A DNA stretch of 64,000 nucleotides from DATBSK01 sp964501785 (GTDB lineage Bacteria; Actinomycetota; Acidimicrobiia; IMCC26256; PALSA-555), in contig CAZCUD010000018.1 in assembly GCA_964501785.1 (NCBI GenBank), positions 15,657 through 79,656 on the forward strand, read 5' to 3'. The position numbers were made by a program, and so were the translations under genes. Shown piece by piece: positions 23,275-31,910 of the stretch; positions within the stretch are counted from its first letter, which is position 1, and every line of letters starts with the position of its first letter. The notes beneath the pieces are model-generated. The model made no database searches. It was not told where the DNA came from and saw only the letters and a list, made by a program, of their open reading frames with translations.

Positions 23275-23868
23275 GTGGCGAAGCGCTCGGAGCGGATGTT
23301 CTTCAAGGGTCGCGCGGCGATCGCGCTCGACACCTGGTACGGGGAAGACGTCGAGGCGAACCTGCGCCGGGCCCAGGAGTGGCTCTCGGATCCCGACCTG
23401 TCGTTCGCCGACATGGCGGGCAAGCTCAACCTCGAGTTCGCGGGCAAGGACATCAGGCTCGCCGACGCCGACGACGAGCATCCCGAGTACGCGTTCGACT
23501 ACCCGATCGCCGACGGTGCGCTCCAGGGCGACGACTTCGAGCGAATCATCCGCGAGGGCTACCTCGAGGCGATCGGGCTCGCGCTCGAGCACGATCCGCC
23601 GGTGCCGATCCAGACGTACTGGATGACGGGAGTCGGCAACGAGCGGTTCGAGATGCACGTCGCCGACAGCGCCCAGCATGTCGCGGTCACCCTCCTCGTC
23701 CCGAAGGTGCGCGGCGGGTCGCAGCACTCGCACAGCCCCGAGAGCTGGCGCATCGCGCTCGACGACGACGGAGCAGCTGTCCAGACCAGCGGGCCCGAAG
23801 CAAACGAGCGCCCCTCGCTGCGTGCAGCGGGCTCGGGTCGCGGTGGACGGGGACCGAAGGCCTCCTGA
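23275..23868 (+). CDS. Conserved hypothetical soluble protein
   Basis: A 197-residue soluble protein without membrane segments. The GTG start is preceded by GGAG at suitable distance; a -10-like TAGTGT lies at 23222-23227, which makes the earlier in-frame GTG at 23224 unlikely. The middle is rich in aromatic and acidic residues, with an alternating pattern such as HPEYAFDYPIADGALQGDDFE and YWMTGVGNERFEMHVADS. The C-terminal 40 residues are basic and Gly-rich and look unstructured. I do not recognise the family. It converges with the large cyclase-AAA gene, 6 bp apart. Confidence 0.6.
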   Translation: MAKRSERMFFKGRAAIALDTWYGEDVEANLRRAQEWLSDPDLSFADMAGKLNLEFAGKDIRLADADDEHPEYAFDYPIADGALQGDDFERIIREGYLEAIGLALEHDPPVPIQTYWMTGVGNERFEMHVADSAQHVAVTLLVPKVRGGSQHSHSPESWRIALDDDGAAVQTSGPEANERPSLRAAGSGRGGRGPKAS

Positions 23869-23874
23869 TCCGCC

Positions 23875-26800
23875 TCAGCGCGCGAGCAGGCGCATCGCCC
23901 GTTCGCGCAGCTGTGCCATCCCGAGGTCCCGCGCTTCGTCGACGACGCCGGTGAGCAGACCGATCGCAGCGTCGGTGTCGCTGGGCCGGCCGCGAGCACG
24001 GAGCAGCTCGGCGTGCGCGCACCGTGTCCGCACGAGGAGCGCGCGTCCGCGGATTCGCTCCTCCACTGCCACGGCGCGTGACAGGTGCTCTTCGGCATCG
24101 TCCCAGCGCTCGAGCGTCGTGCACAGCATCCCGCGGTAGCGGTCGGCTGCTCCCAGGCACGCGAGCCCGATCACCGTCGCGACGATGCGGCCCGCGAACG
24201 GTTCGAGCATGTCGTGGAGCAGCGCCGCGTGCTCGGTGGCCGACGTGGCCGCGGCCACCTCCGAGAGCAGCGCGAGGGCTGCCCCCAAGGCGTTCTCGTG
24301 CTCGGCACGCCGGAGGTCGTCGGGACCGATGGTGTCGAGGATGCGCCGAGCACCGGCCTGGTCGCCGGTCTCCAGCCGCGCGACGGCGAGCATGGCGGGC
24401 ACGTACAGGCTGTCGGTCACCTCCTCGGCGATCGCATCGAGCGCATCGACGAGCGGCGCGAGCTCGCCGCGCTCGCGCGCCAGGTAGTAGCCCTGCTGGG
24501 CCTCCATGCCGCTGACCGCGCGGTAGGCACGGGAATAGCGCCGCATGACGCCCCAGTGCGAGCGAACATCGTCGAATCGACCTTCGAGGAGCGCCTGGGT
24601 CGCGCGCCACTGCGCCTCGAACACGAGCGCCGGGAGCCAGCGCGCCTGCTCACCCGTGCGCCCCAGCTCGGCGATCGCCGAGTCCAGGGCGTGCGCGTCG
24701 CCCAGCTCGAGGTGCACGCCGGCCAACACGCGCAACCCCTGGGTGGTGGCCATCGGTGCGCGACTCCCGCCGGCCCGCCCGAGCTCGACCAGCTCCTCGC
24801 CCAGCGCGCGTCGCTCGTCGATCAGGGGCGTGGACTCGAGGCTCGTCGCGCGCGCGAACAGCGCGGCCGTCAGAGTCGGCGCGTGCGCCGCCTCCCGGGC
24901 GAGCCGGACCGCCTGGGCGGCGAGGGTCGACCCGTCGGCACCGCGACCGGGGAGCTGGTATGCCGAGTGCTTGAAGGCCTCGATCGCGATCAGCCGCGCC
25001 CGCAACGCGGGATGCTCGTCGTCGAGGGCCTGCTGGGCCTCGGCGAAGAGCTCGTCGACGAGCCCCGGGTACTTCAGGACCGAGGTCAACGGCTCGGCGA
25101 ACACGGCGACGGCCCGTCCGAGCTGCTCTGCCGATCCGCCCGCTCTGGCTGCCTCGACTGCGCGCAGCGCCGCCGTGACCCCGGCCGCCTCGTCGACGAA
25201 CACCAGCACCTCGGCCAGGTCGATGAGCAGCGCGGCTCGTCGCACGTCGTCATCGGGGAAGTACTGGTCGACGAGCGCGACCGCCTGCTCGAAGTGCGCG
25301 ACCGCGTCCTCGAACGCGAGGTTCGTCGCCGCCTCGTGGCCCGCCGCGGTCATGTAGTGGAGCGCCTTCGGCGCCTCGCCCAGCACCAGGGCGTGGGAGT
25401 AGTGCTCGGCGAGCACCGCCGGTGACGCCTTCGACGACGGTTCGCCTTCCAGCGCGGCCCCGACCCGAGCGTGCAGCTGCGCCGCGCGGGCGGTGCCGAG
25501 CGTGGCGTAGAGCACCTGGCACACGAGATCGTGCGAGAACCGATAGGTCCCGAACTGATCGCCCTGCTCGTCGACGATCCCCGCAGCCTTCGCGAGATCC
25601 AGTGCTCCGAGCACCTCGTCGGGCGACCGTGCGCTGGCGGTCACGAGTGGCGCCGCGGCGAACTCGCGCCCCATGACAGCTGCGACCGCCAGGACCTCGC
25701 CCACGGGCTCGGGCAGACGTTGGACGCGGCGCGTCACCACGTCGCGCACGCTCTGGGGGAGCGAGAGGTCGCCGAGCACCAGGTCGGCGTCCTCGCCACG
25801 GCTCGCCGCGATCGAGGGCTCGGTCTCGAGCAGGTTGCGCATCAGCTCCGAGAGGAAGAACGGATTGCCACCCGTCTCGTGGTGGAGCGTGCGCGCGAGT
25901 GGTGGCGCGACGTCGTGGCCGGCGATCGCACCGAGCATCGTCGCCACATCGACCTCGGGCAGTCCCTGGAGCGTGATCCGCTCGGTCGTCGCGTCACGCT
26001 GCAGGTCGACGACGAGGTCGCCCGCCTCGCGGTCATCGGCGAGGTCGGCCTCGCGGTAGGCGAGCACGACGAGCAGCGGAGCGTCGGACGCCGACCGCAC
26101 GACATGACGCAACAGCTGGAGCGTCGGCCGGTCGGCCCAGTGCAGGTCGTCGACGACGAGCACCGCCGAGCCGACGGCGGCGATGCCGCTGACGAGGAGG
26201 CCGACCGCCTCGAAGAGCCGGAAGCGCTCGGCCTCCGGGTCGCTCACCGCGGGCAGCGGATGGTCGAGGATCCGCCCGGCGAGCTCGGGGAACAGGCGAG
26301 TCAGGTCCCGCTCGAGACCGTGCAGCCGCTGGTGCAGCGACGCGGCGGGCGTCGCCGCGACGTACGGCTGCAGCGCCTCGACGAACGGCTGATAGGGCAC
26401 GACCGAGTCCTCGTCGCAACGCCCGTAGAGCACCGCGCCCCGCTCGGCTTCCACCTGTGTCGTGAGCTCGCCGACGAGGCGGGTCTTGCCGATCCCGGCC
26501 TCGCCGGAGAGCAGCACCAGGTGCGCCGTTCCCTCGGCGGCTTGCCGCCACACACGTGCGAGCCGGTCGAGCTCGCGGCTGCGCCCCGCGAGTGGGATGT
26601 CGCCGCGGCTGAACGACGATCTCACACCCGAGATCCCGGCGGGGAACGTGTCGATCGTCTGCAGCGGCGGGAAGTCGGCACGGAGCCCGGGAACCCGCAG
26701 CTGGTACACGTGCTCCGGAGCGGCGATCCCGCGCAGCCGGTGCAACCCCAGGTCGAGGAGCTCGAAGTCGGGGTCGAGCTCGTCACGGACGAGCGCCGCA

Positions 26801-27267
26801 CTCGCACTGGTGAGCAGGATCTGACCGCCGTGCGAGGCCGCCATGAGACGGCTCGTGCGGTTCAGTGCCGGCCCGTAGTAGTCGCCGTCACGCTCCTGCA
26901 CCTCGCCGGTGTGGATCGACATCCGCACCGCGAGCGGACCGGTCGTGTCCCATGGCTCGGCCGCGAGCGCGTGCGCGGCGTGCACCGCGGCCCGGATCGC
27001 GTCGGCGACGCCGGGCATGGTCGCGTACGCGCCGTCCCCGGTCGTCTTGAAGATCTGGCCGTCGTGCGCACGTACCGCGTCGCTGAGGAGCGCGTCGTGA
27101 CGCGCCAGTGCCTCTCGCATGGCGTCGGGCTGCTCGTCCCAGAGCTGGGTCGAACCCTCGATGTCCGTGCAGAGGAAGGTGATGGTGCGAAGCGGCGGCC
27201 CTGACGGCACATCGGATGAGGCCTCGTCCTCGCGCGGGTCCGGATCGCGGACCACCTCGGACTCCAT
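23875..27267 (-). CDS. Class III cyclase-like domain, AAA ATPase and TPR regulator
   Basis: A 1130-residue cytoplasmic protein starting at MESEVV. Residues about 28-195 are a class III nucleotide cyclase homology domain. Metal-binding Asp35 and Asp78 and Lys74 are present, with Asn136 and Arg140, but the base-selecting Asp is replaced by Pro133 (YGPALNRTSR), a change common in actinobacterial AAA-linked members and probably reducing or altering catalysis. An AAA ATPase follows (Walker A at 255-262, Lys261, GEAGIGKT), then about 600 residues of TPR-like helices. Such proteins act as signalling hubs, with an unknown effector. It is divergent from the DUF2510 gene, with 176 bp between. Confidence 0.9.
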   Translation of the reverse strand: MESEVVRDPDPREDEASSDVPSGPPLRTITFLCTDIEGSTQLWDEQPDAMREALARHDALLSDAVRAHDGQIFKTTGDGAYATMPGVADAIRAAVHAAHALAAEPWDTTGPLAVRMSIHTGEVQERDGDYYGPALNRTSRLMAASHGGQILLTSASAALVRDELDPDFELLDLGLHRLRGIAAPEHVYQLRVPGLRADFPPLQTIDTFPAGISGVRSSFSRGDIPLAGRSRELDRLARVWRQAAEGTAHLVLLSGEAGIGKTRLVGELTTQVEAERGAVLYGRCDEDSVVPYQPFVEALQPYVAATPAASLHQRLHGLERDLTRLFPELAGRILDHPLPAVSDPEAERFRLFEAVGLLVSGIAAVGSAVLVVDDLHWADRPTLQLLRHVVRSASDAPLLVVLAYREADLADDREAGDLVVDLQRDATTERITLQGLPEVDVATMLGAIAGHDVAPPLARTLHHETGGNPFFLSELMRNLLETEPSIAASRGEDADLVLGDLSLPQSVRDVVTRRVQRLPEPVGEVLAVAAVMGREFAAAPLVTASARSPDEVLGALDLAKAAGIVDEQGDQFGTYRFSHDLVCQVLYATLGTARAAQLHARVGAALEGEPSSKASPAVLAEHYSHALVLGEAPKALHYMTAAGHEAATNLAFEDAVAHFEQAVALVDQYFPDDDVRRAALLIDLAEVLVFVDEAAGVTAALRAVEAARAGGSAEQLGRAVAVFAEPLTSVLKYPGLVDELFAEAQQALDDEHPALRARLIAIEAFKHSAYQLPGRGADGSTLAAQAVRLAREAAHAPTLTAALFARATSLESTPLIDERRALGEELVELGRAGGSRAPMATTQGLRVLAGVHLELGDAHALDSAIAELGRTGEQARWLPALVFEAQWRATQALLEGRFDDVRSHWGVMRRYSRAYRAVSGMEAQQGYYLARERGELAPLVDALDAIAEEVTDSLYVPAMLAVARLETGDQAGARRILDTIGPDDLRRAEHENALGAALALLSEVAAATSATEHAALLHDMLEPFAGRIVATVIGLACLGAADRYRGMLCTTLERWDDAEEHLSRAVAVEERIRGRALLVRTRCAHAELLRARGRPSDTDAAIGLLTGVVDEARDLGMAQLRERAMRLLAR

Positions 27268-27443
27268 GGACCTCCGCACCCTCTCGGTGTCTCCGAATGC
27301 CCCTTTGCCCCACGGCCTCGTCGTGCGTGAACCTACCCGGCACGCGGTCATCGGCGTCGGAGGGTGACGCGGTGACGCTCCGCGGGTGACCGATCTCGAC
27401 CTGACGCGTCGTTACGATGCGCCACAGTGCGCGGAGACCGACG

Positions 27444-28193
27444 GTGACGACCGAGGGTGGCGACACCCCACCTGCCGGCTGGTACCAGGACCCGCACGGC
27501 GCCCGGGCGTGGCGCTACTGGGACGGCACCGCCTGGACCGACCACGTGTCCGAGTGGCCGGTCGCCGCCGCGGTGCCCCAGCTCTCGCCGGAGGAGCGGG
27601 TCGCCGAGGAGCGCCGGTGGGCGCGCTACGCCCGCTGGGCGTTCGTCGCGTTCGCGCCGGTGCAGATCGCCGCGCAGGTGCTGGGCGCGCTGAAGTTCGA
27701 TCGCACGTACCACGGCACGCTGCTCACCGACGACGCGCCCCGCAGCACGAGCCTGTTCGACCCGCCGGCGATCGGTGTGCCGCAGGTGCTGTGCAGCCTG
27801 GCGGTGCTCGGGCTCACGCTCGTCCTCGCCTACTGGACGATGCAGGCGGCCCGCGCCGCGCAGGCTCAGGGCATCACGATCGCCCGCAGCCCCGGGTGGA
27901 CGATGGGCGGCTGGTTCATCCCGATCCTCAACCTGTGGTGGCCGCCCCAGTCGATCCGCTCGTTCGCCGAGGACCGCCGGTCGTTGCCCGTGGTCGGCTG
28001 GTGGATCTGCTTCATCGTCGCGACCGTGGCCGCCGTCACCGCGACGATCGTCGCCGGCGCGGAGGACGTCACCGCGTCGATCCCGTTCCTCGTCGTCGGC
28101 GCAGCGGCGGTGGTGTCGTTCTCGGTGCTCGGCATCCAGCTCGTCAACCTCGTGCTGGACGTGCACGAGCGTGGGGTGCGGGAGCGCGTCTGA
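27444..28193 (+). CDS. DUF2510 and DUF4328 membrane protein
   Basis: A 249-residue protein. The N-terminal 30 residues contain the DUF2510 signature (PPAGWYQDPHGARAWRYWDG), a short WW-like motif found in actinobacterial membrane proteins. It is followed by a DUF4328-like region with about five transmembrane helices, including the typical GWFIPILNLWWPPQSI turn. Function is unknown; proteins of this layout are thought to sit in the cytoplasmic membrane. It ends in TGATG, overlapping the start of the sedolisin gene by one base, so the two are translationally coupled. A possible -10 TACGAT lies at 27414-27419, giving a leader of about 20 nt. Confidence 0.8.
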   Translation: MTTEGGDTPPAGWYQDPHGARAWRYWDGTAWTDHVSEWPVAAAVPQLSPEERVAEERRWARYARWAFVAFAPVQIAAQVLGALKFDRTYHGTLLTDDAPRSTSLFDPPAIGVPQVLCSLAVLGLTLVLAYWTMQAARAAQAQGITIARSPGWTMGGWFIPILNLWWPPQSIRSFAEDRRSLPVVGWWICFIVATVAAVTATIVAGAEDVTASIPFLVVGAAAVVSFSVLGIQLVNLVLDVHERGVRERV

Positions 28194-29956
28194 TGCGACG
28201 GCGCGCGGCGACGCTGGTCGGGTGCGCCCTCGTCGTCGCACTGGCGCTGCCGGCCGCGGCGCAGAGCGACGACCCGCCGGTGCCTGCACCCGCCGAGGAA
28301 GCCGACCCGGCCTCCGAGCTGGTCAGCGCATCGGAAGCGCCGCCGGATGAGGTGGTGCACCTGACGCTCTCGCTGGCCCGCGACCAAGAGGGACTGGCGG
28401 GCTACGTGCGCGATCGCGCGCCCGGGGCGTCGCCATTGACGACCGACGAGCTGTCACGCCGCTTCGGCGCGTCCGACGCCACCCGCGCCGCGGTCGTTGG
28501 CTACTTCGCCACCGAAGGCCTCGAGGCGCGCGTCGACGCTACCGGCCTCTTCGCGACGGTGACCACCGACGTCGCGACCGCGGAGCGCCTGTTCGGCACC
28601 GACGTAGTGGTTCCGGGCGATGCCCCCGAGGCGCTGACCACCACGGCACCCGCACAGGTCCCCGATGCGCTGGTCGGGCACGTCGACGCAGTGCTCGGCC
28701 TCGACACGACCGCGACCGCCGATGCCGCGAGTGCGTTCGCGCTCGGGCCGAGCGGGCCGTCGCCGGTCAACACCGGCACGCCCGAGGGCTGCCCCGAGGC
28801 GATCGCGTCGGGTGCCAGCACGCCCAACCAGCAGCGCCGCGCCTACGGCATCGACGCCCTGGCTGCCTACGACGGCCCCGGTGTGCGGGTGGCCGTCGTC
28901 GACTTCCAGGGCTTCCTGCTCTCCGACTACGAGACCGCGAACCAGTGCTTCGGGCGCGACACCGTGGCGCCGGTGACCCAGCTCGTCGACCCGGTGACCG
29001 CACCGCTGCCGCCTGCGCTGGAGACGACGCTCGACCTCCAGGTGGTGGCCGGCATCGTCCCGCACCTCGGTCGCCTCGACGTGTTCGAGGGCGGGGGCAC
29101 GCTCGTGTCGTTCCCCGCGCTGTACGCGGCACCCCTCGACCCCGCCCGCTACCCAGACGGCGTGCTGCCCGACGTGATCTCGTCGAGCCTCGGGCAGTGC
29201 GAGCCGGCGTGGACGGAGGAGATCGTCGAGCTGATGGAGTCGGTGCTCGCGGCGGCAGCCGCGGTCGGCGTGACGGTGGTGAGTGCCGCGGGCGACCACG
29301 GGTCGTCGGGCTGCTGGCAGCCGGGGACGCCGGTGACCGCCCAGGAGGTGTGGTACCCGGCGAGCTCGCACTGGGTCACCGCGATCGGCGGCACCAACGT
29401 GACCTTTGCCCCTGACAACACGATCGTGAGCGAGACGGTGTGGAACGACGGCGTGTTCTCGCCGAGCCTCGCCGCCGACGGAGGCGGTGGCGGCCCGAGC
29501 CGCGTGTTCGCGCGTCCCGCGTTTCAGCAAGGCATCGGCGTGGGCGGCGACGCGCGCATCGTGCCCGACCTCGCGTTCCTCGCCGACCCGTACCCCGGCT
29601 ACGCGCTGTTCTGCTCGCCGGGTGTGTGCGCGGCGTCCGGAGGCTGGGCGCAGGGTGGCGGGACGAGCGCGGCGACGCCGCTCTTCGCGTCCGCGCTCGC
29701 GCTGATCGTCGAGCGCCGCGAGATGCTCGGCCTCGGTCGCCTCGGCTGGATCAACCCCACGATCTACGAGCTCGCCCGCACCCGCCCCGACCTGTTCCGC
29801 GACGTCGTGCAAGGCACCAACGATCTCTTCGGCGTCGGCTGCTGCACGGCAACGGTCGGCTACGACCCGGCAAGCGGCTGGGGCTCCCTCGCCATCGACC
29901 GCCTCGCCGAAGTCCTCGCCCCGATCCCCGTGCCGGAACCCACCTTCACCGGCTGA
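28193..29956 (+). CDS. Secreted S53 (sedolisin/kumamolisin-like) peptidase with C-terminal PTFTG tail
   Basis: A 587-residue exported protease. The signal peptide is residues 1-23 (ALPAAAQ). Residues about 25-175 match the pro-domain of S53 peptidases, with a conserved start (VVHLTLSLARDQEGLAGYVRD). The catalytic domain shows the Glu277-x3-Asp281 pair (LETTLDLQV), oxyanion Asp368 (SAAGDHGSSG), and Ser492 in GGGTSAATPLF. This is a carboxyl-serine protease usually active at acidic pH. After the catalytic domain, residues about 575-587 are a short Pro-rich linker and the terminal Pro-Glu-Pro-Thr-Phe-Thr-Gly. It overlaps the DUF2510 gene (TGATG). Confidence 0.92.
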   Translation: MRRRAATLVGCALVVALALPAAAQSDDPPVPAPAEEADPASELVSASEAPPDEVVHLTLSLARDQEGLAGYVRDRAPGASPLTTDELSRRFGASDATRAAVVGYFATEGLEARVDATGLFATVTTDVATAERLFGTDVVVPGDAPEALTTTAPAQVPDALVGHVDAVLGLDTTATADAASAFALGPSGPSPVNTGTPEGCPEAIASGASTPNQQRRAYGIDALAAYDGPGVRVAVVDFQGFLLSDYETANQCFGRDTVAPVTQLVDPVTAPLPPALETTLDLQVVAGIVPHLGRLDVFEGGGTLVSFPALYAAPLDPARYPDGVLPDVISSSLGQCEPAWTEEIVELMESVLAAAAAVGVTVVSAAGDHGSSGCWQPGTPVTAQEVWYPASSHWVTAIGGTNVTFAPDNTIVSETVWNDGVFSPSLAADGGGGGPSRVFARPAFQQGIGVGGDARIVPDLAFLADPYPGYALFCSPGVCAASGGWAQGGGTSAATPLFASALALIVERREMLGLGRLGWINPTIYELARTRPDLFRDVVQGTNDLFGVGCCTATVGYDPASGWGSLAIDRLAEVLAPIPVPEPTFTG

Positions 29957-29998
29957 CCAACAGCCCCGTCACAACCGACCGGTACCCTTTTCGACAGC

Positions 29999-30071
29999 GG
30001 GTGCTTAGCTCAGCTGGAAGAGCGCTTCCCTTACAAGGAAGAGGTCGGGGGTTCGAGCCCCTCAGCACCCA
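29999..30071 (+). tRNA. tRNA-Val (anticodon TAC)
   Basis: The acceptor GGGTGCT (29999-30005) pairs with AGCACCC (30064-30070), with discriminator A. The D-arm is GCTC/GAGC, the anticodon stem CTTCC/GGAAG surrounds loop CTTACAA (anticodon TAC), and the T-arm GGGGG-TTCGAGC-CCCTC has a near-perfect stem with one mismatch. CCA is not encoded. Its 3' end is repeated at 31745-31778. Confidence 0.97.
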
Positions 30072-30073
30072 CT
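30040..30073 (+). repeat. tRNA-Val 3'-end direct repeat, left copy (att-like)
   Basis: The 34 bp spanning the 3' half of tRNA-Val is repeated at 31745-31778 with one mismatch (A/G in the acceptor), in the same orientation and 1.7 kb apart. tRNA 3' ends are the classic integration target of tyrosine-recombinase elements. No integrase remains between the two copies. Confidence 0.8.
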
Positions 30074-30252
30074 AGCCACCGGGTGATGCGTTCGTCACCC
30101 TTGAAGCGAGCCGCGCGGTGTGAGCCTTGACGCCGACGCACCGCGCGAAGCCCGATCAGGGATGGGATGCGCCTGCCACCGTCGGCGTGAGATCTGGTTG
30201 TGCTCGACGAGCACTCGCCGGTGGTTCGCAGCCGATGGAGCACGATCGTGCG

Positions 30253-30438
30253 TCACGCGTAGAGCGCGGCGAACCCCTCGTACACCATCCAGGCGGGCCA
30301 GAAGATGCCCTGCACGAACGCGAGCAGGAACTCCCAGAACCCTTCGGCGTTGCTGAAGAAGTATGCCCAAGCCCCGAAGATGCCCAGGCCGTAGATCGCG
30401 CCTCCTGCGACTCCTCCGCCGCTGCCGCTGCCCGCCAT
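30253..30438 (-). CDS. Small membrane protein, 61 residues
   Basis: A 61-residue protein with a Gly/Ser-rich start and two hydrophobic stretches (AIYGLGIFGAWAYFFS and FLLAFVQGIFWPAWMVYEG). Such a pattern is common among small actinobacterial membrane proteins. The start is well supported: GGAGGTGAG lies 3 nt before the ATG. It lies inside the 1.7-kb segment flanked by tRNA-Val 3' repeats. Just upstream is a perfect 20-bp tandem duplication. No function can be assigned. Confidence 0.65.
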   Translation of the reverse strand: MAGSGSGGGVAGGAIYGLGIFGAWAYFFSNAEGFWEFLLAFVQGIFWPAWMVYEGFAALYA

Positions 30439-30449
30439 GGCTCACCTCC

Positions 30450-30489
30450 GTACTGCTGCTCGGTCTGGCGTACTGCTGCTCGGTCTGGC
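30450..30489. repeat. Perfect 20-bp tandem duplication
   Basis: GTACTGCTGCTCGGTCTGGC occurs twice head to tail (30450-30469 and 30470-30489), directly upstream of the small membrane gene. It could be a recent slippage event in its promoter region. The remainder of the 317-bp gap up to 30756 holds no further feature I can support. Confidence 0.85.
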
Positions 30490-30755
30490 CAGCGTAAGCC
30501 GTGAACATCGGCGCGTGCTGCGTGAGCGCGCGGCCTCGCCTGGCGATGCGCGACGCGAGTTCGTGCGCGAGGCTTGATGCCAGCTCTGTGATTGCCGGCG
30601 ACGGATCGAGGATCCGGAGGCGTCGTTTCCAATGCGTGTCGCCGGGGAAATGAGTCCGAATGGCGATGCCGCTGCCTACTTCGGCAGCGGGGTAGCTCGA
30701 GAGTCGGCTCCGATCGGGTCCTGTCGGCGCCGACGGGGAAGGGACGGGGTGGGGA

Positions 30756-31724
30756 ATGGCAGAACGTGACCGCTGGCCGAGCCTTCCGGTCGACGAATGG
30801 GCCGACACCCGTGACACGCTCCACCTGTACACGCAGGTCGTGGGCAAGGTGCGCTTGGCCAACGATCCCATCTGGAACCAGTGGTGGAACGCCACTCTGT
30901 ACCTCACATCCGGTGGGTTGACGACGTCGTTGATGCCGCACCCCACCGGTCCGGCGTTCCAGATCGACTTCGACGTCCATCGCCACGTCGTCATCATCTC
31001 GACGGTCGACGGCGCAAGCCGGAGCATCGATCTCACGCAGGCGCTGCCGGTCGCCGCGTTCTCCTCGCAGCTGCTCACCGCACTCGACGAGGTCGGCGTC
31101 GCGACCGAGATCTGGCCGATGCCGGTCGAGATCCCCGACGCGATCCCCTTCGACCAGGACGATGTGCACGCAACCTACGACCCGGACGCGGTGGAGCGGT
31201 ACTGGCGATCGCTCGTCGCCATGGAGCAAGTGTTCAAGTGGTTCCGCAGCCGTTACGTCGGCAAGTCGTCTCCGGTGCACCTGTTCTGGGGCGCCCTCGA
31301 CCTGGCGAGCACTCGGTTCTCCGGACGGTCCGCTCCGCCGCATCCGGGCGGTGCACCCAACTGCGGCCCGCACGTGATGCTCGAGGCGTACTCCCAAGAG
31401 GTCAGCAGCGCGGGCTTCTGGCCGGGATCGCCGGGGGCGGAAGGCACCTTCTACTCCTACGCCTATCCCGAGCCACCAGGGTTCCGTGATCAGCCGGTCT
31501 CACCAGGTGCCGCGCGGTGGGACGACGAGCTCGCCGAGTTCGTCCTGCCCTACGAAGCGGTCCGCACCTCTCCCGACCCGGATTCCACGCTGCTCGAGTT
31601 CCTGCAGAGCACCTATGAGGCGGCTGCGCTCGCCGGCAGCTGGGACCGCGACTCGCTCGAGCGTCGCGGCGGCCTGCCCGGAGCGAACCTGGATCAGATC
31701 GCCCGTCCGCGAACTCGCCCCTGA
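30756..31724 (+). CDS. DUF5996 family protein
   Basis: A 322-residue soluble protein. The N-terminus WPSLPVDEWADTRDTLHLYT matches the opening of DUF5996 proteins, which begin with a W-P-x-L-P/x-x-E-W-x-x-T-x-x-T-L-H-x-W/Y pattern. Later blocks are WWNATLYLTSGGLTTSLMPH, VFKWFRSRYVGKSSPVHLFWGALDLASTRFSGR and AYSQEVSSAGFWPGS, also typical. Its biochemical role is not known. It is the main gene of the segment between the two tRNA-Val 3' repeats, which may be a remnant mobile or cargo region. Start ATG 30756 follows a G-rich stretch. Confidence 0.75.
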   Translation: MAERDRWPSLPVDEWADTRDTLHLYTQVVGKVRLANDPIWNQWWNATLYLTSGGLTTSLMPHPTGPAFQIDFDVHRHVVIISTVDGASRSIDLTQALPVAAFSSQLLTALDEVGVATEIWPMPVEIPDAIPFDQDDVHATYDPDAVERYWRSLVAMEQVFKWFRSRYVGKSSPVHLFWGALDLASTRFSGRSAPPHPGGAPNCGPHVMLEAYSQEVSSAGFWPGSPGAEGTFYSYAYPEPPGFRDQPVSPGAARWDDELAEFVLPYEAVRTSPDPDSTLLEFLQSTYEAAALAGSWDRDSLERRGGLPGANLDQIARPRTRP

Positions 31725-31744
31725 CCGCGCGGCTGGGTCAGGGT

Positions 31745-31778
31745 AGAGGTCGGGGGTTCGAGCCCCTCAGCGCCCACT
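31745..31778 (+). repeat. tRNA-Val 3'-end direct repeat, right copy
   Basis: This copy matches 30040-30073 in 33 of 34 positions. Only the 3' half of the tRNA is present, with no matching 5' acceptor or D-arm upstream, so it is not a functional tRNA. It marks the likely far end of an integrated or rearranged segment. Confidence 0.8.
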
Positions 31779-31910
31779 GAAACAGCAGGTCCGAGCGTCA
31801 CCGACTCGCTCGGCCCGAACGCCTTTCGTTGCCCGGCGGCGCGGATCCATGAAGTCGGCCCGACGGCCGAGCAGACTGGTTCGGTCGAGGACCGTGCGGC
31901 AGGGGGGATC

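Noticed and set aside
31745..31778. A second tRNA-Val gene
   Set aside because: Only the 3' half is present; the 5' acceptor, D-arm and anticodon arm are missing upstream.
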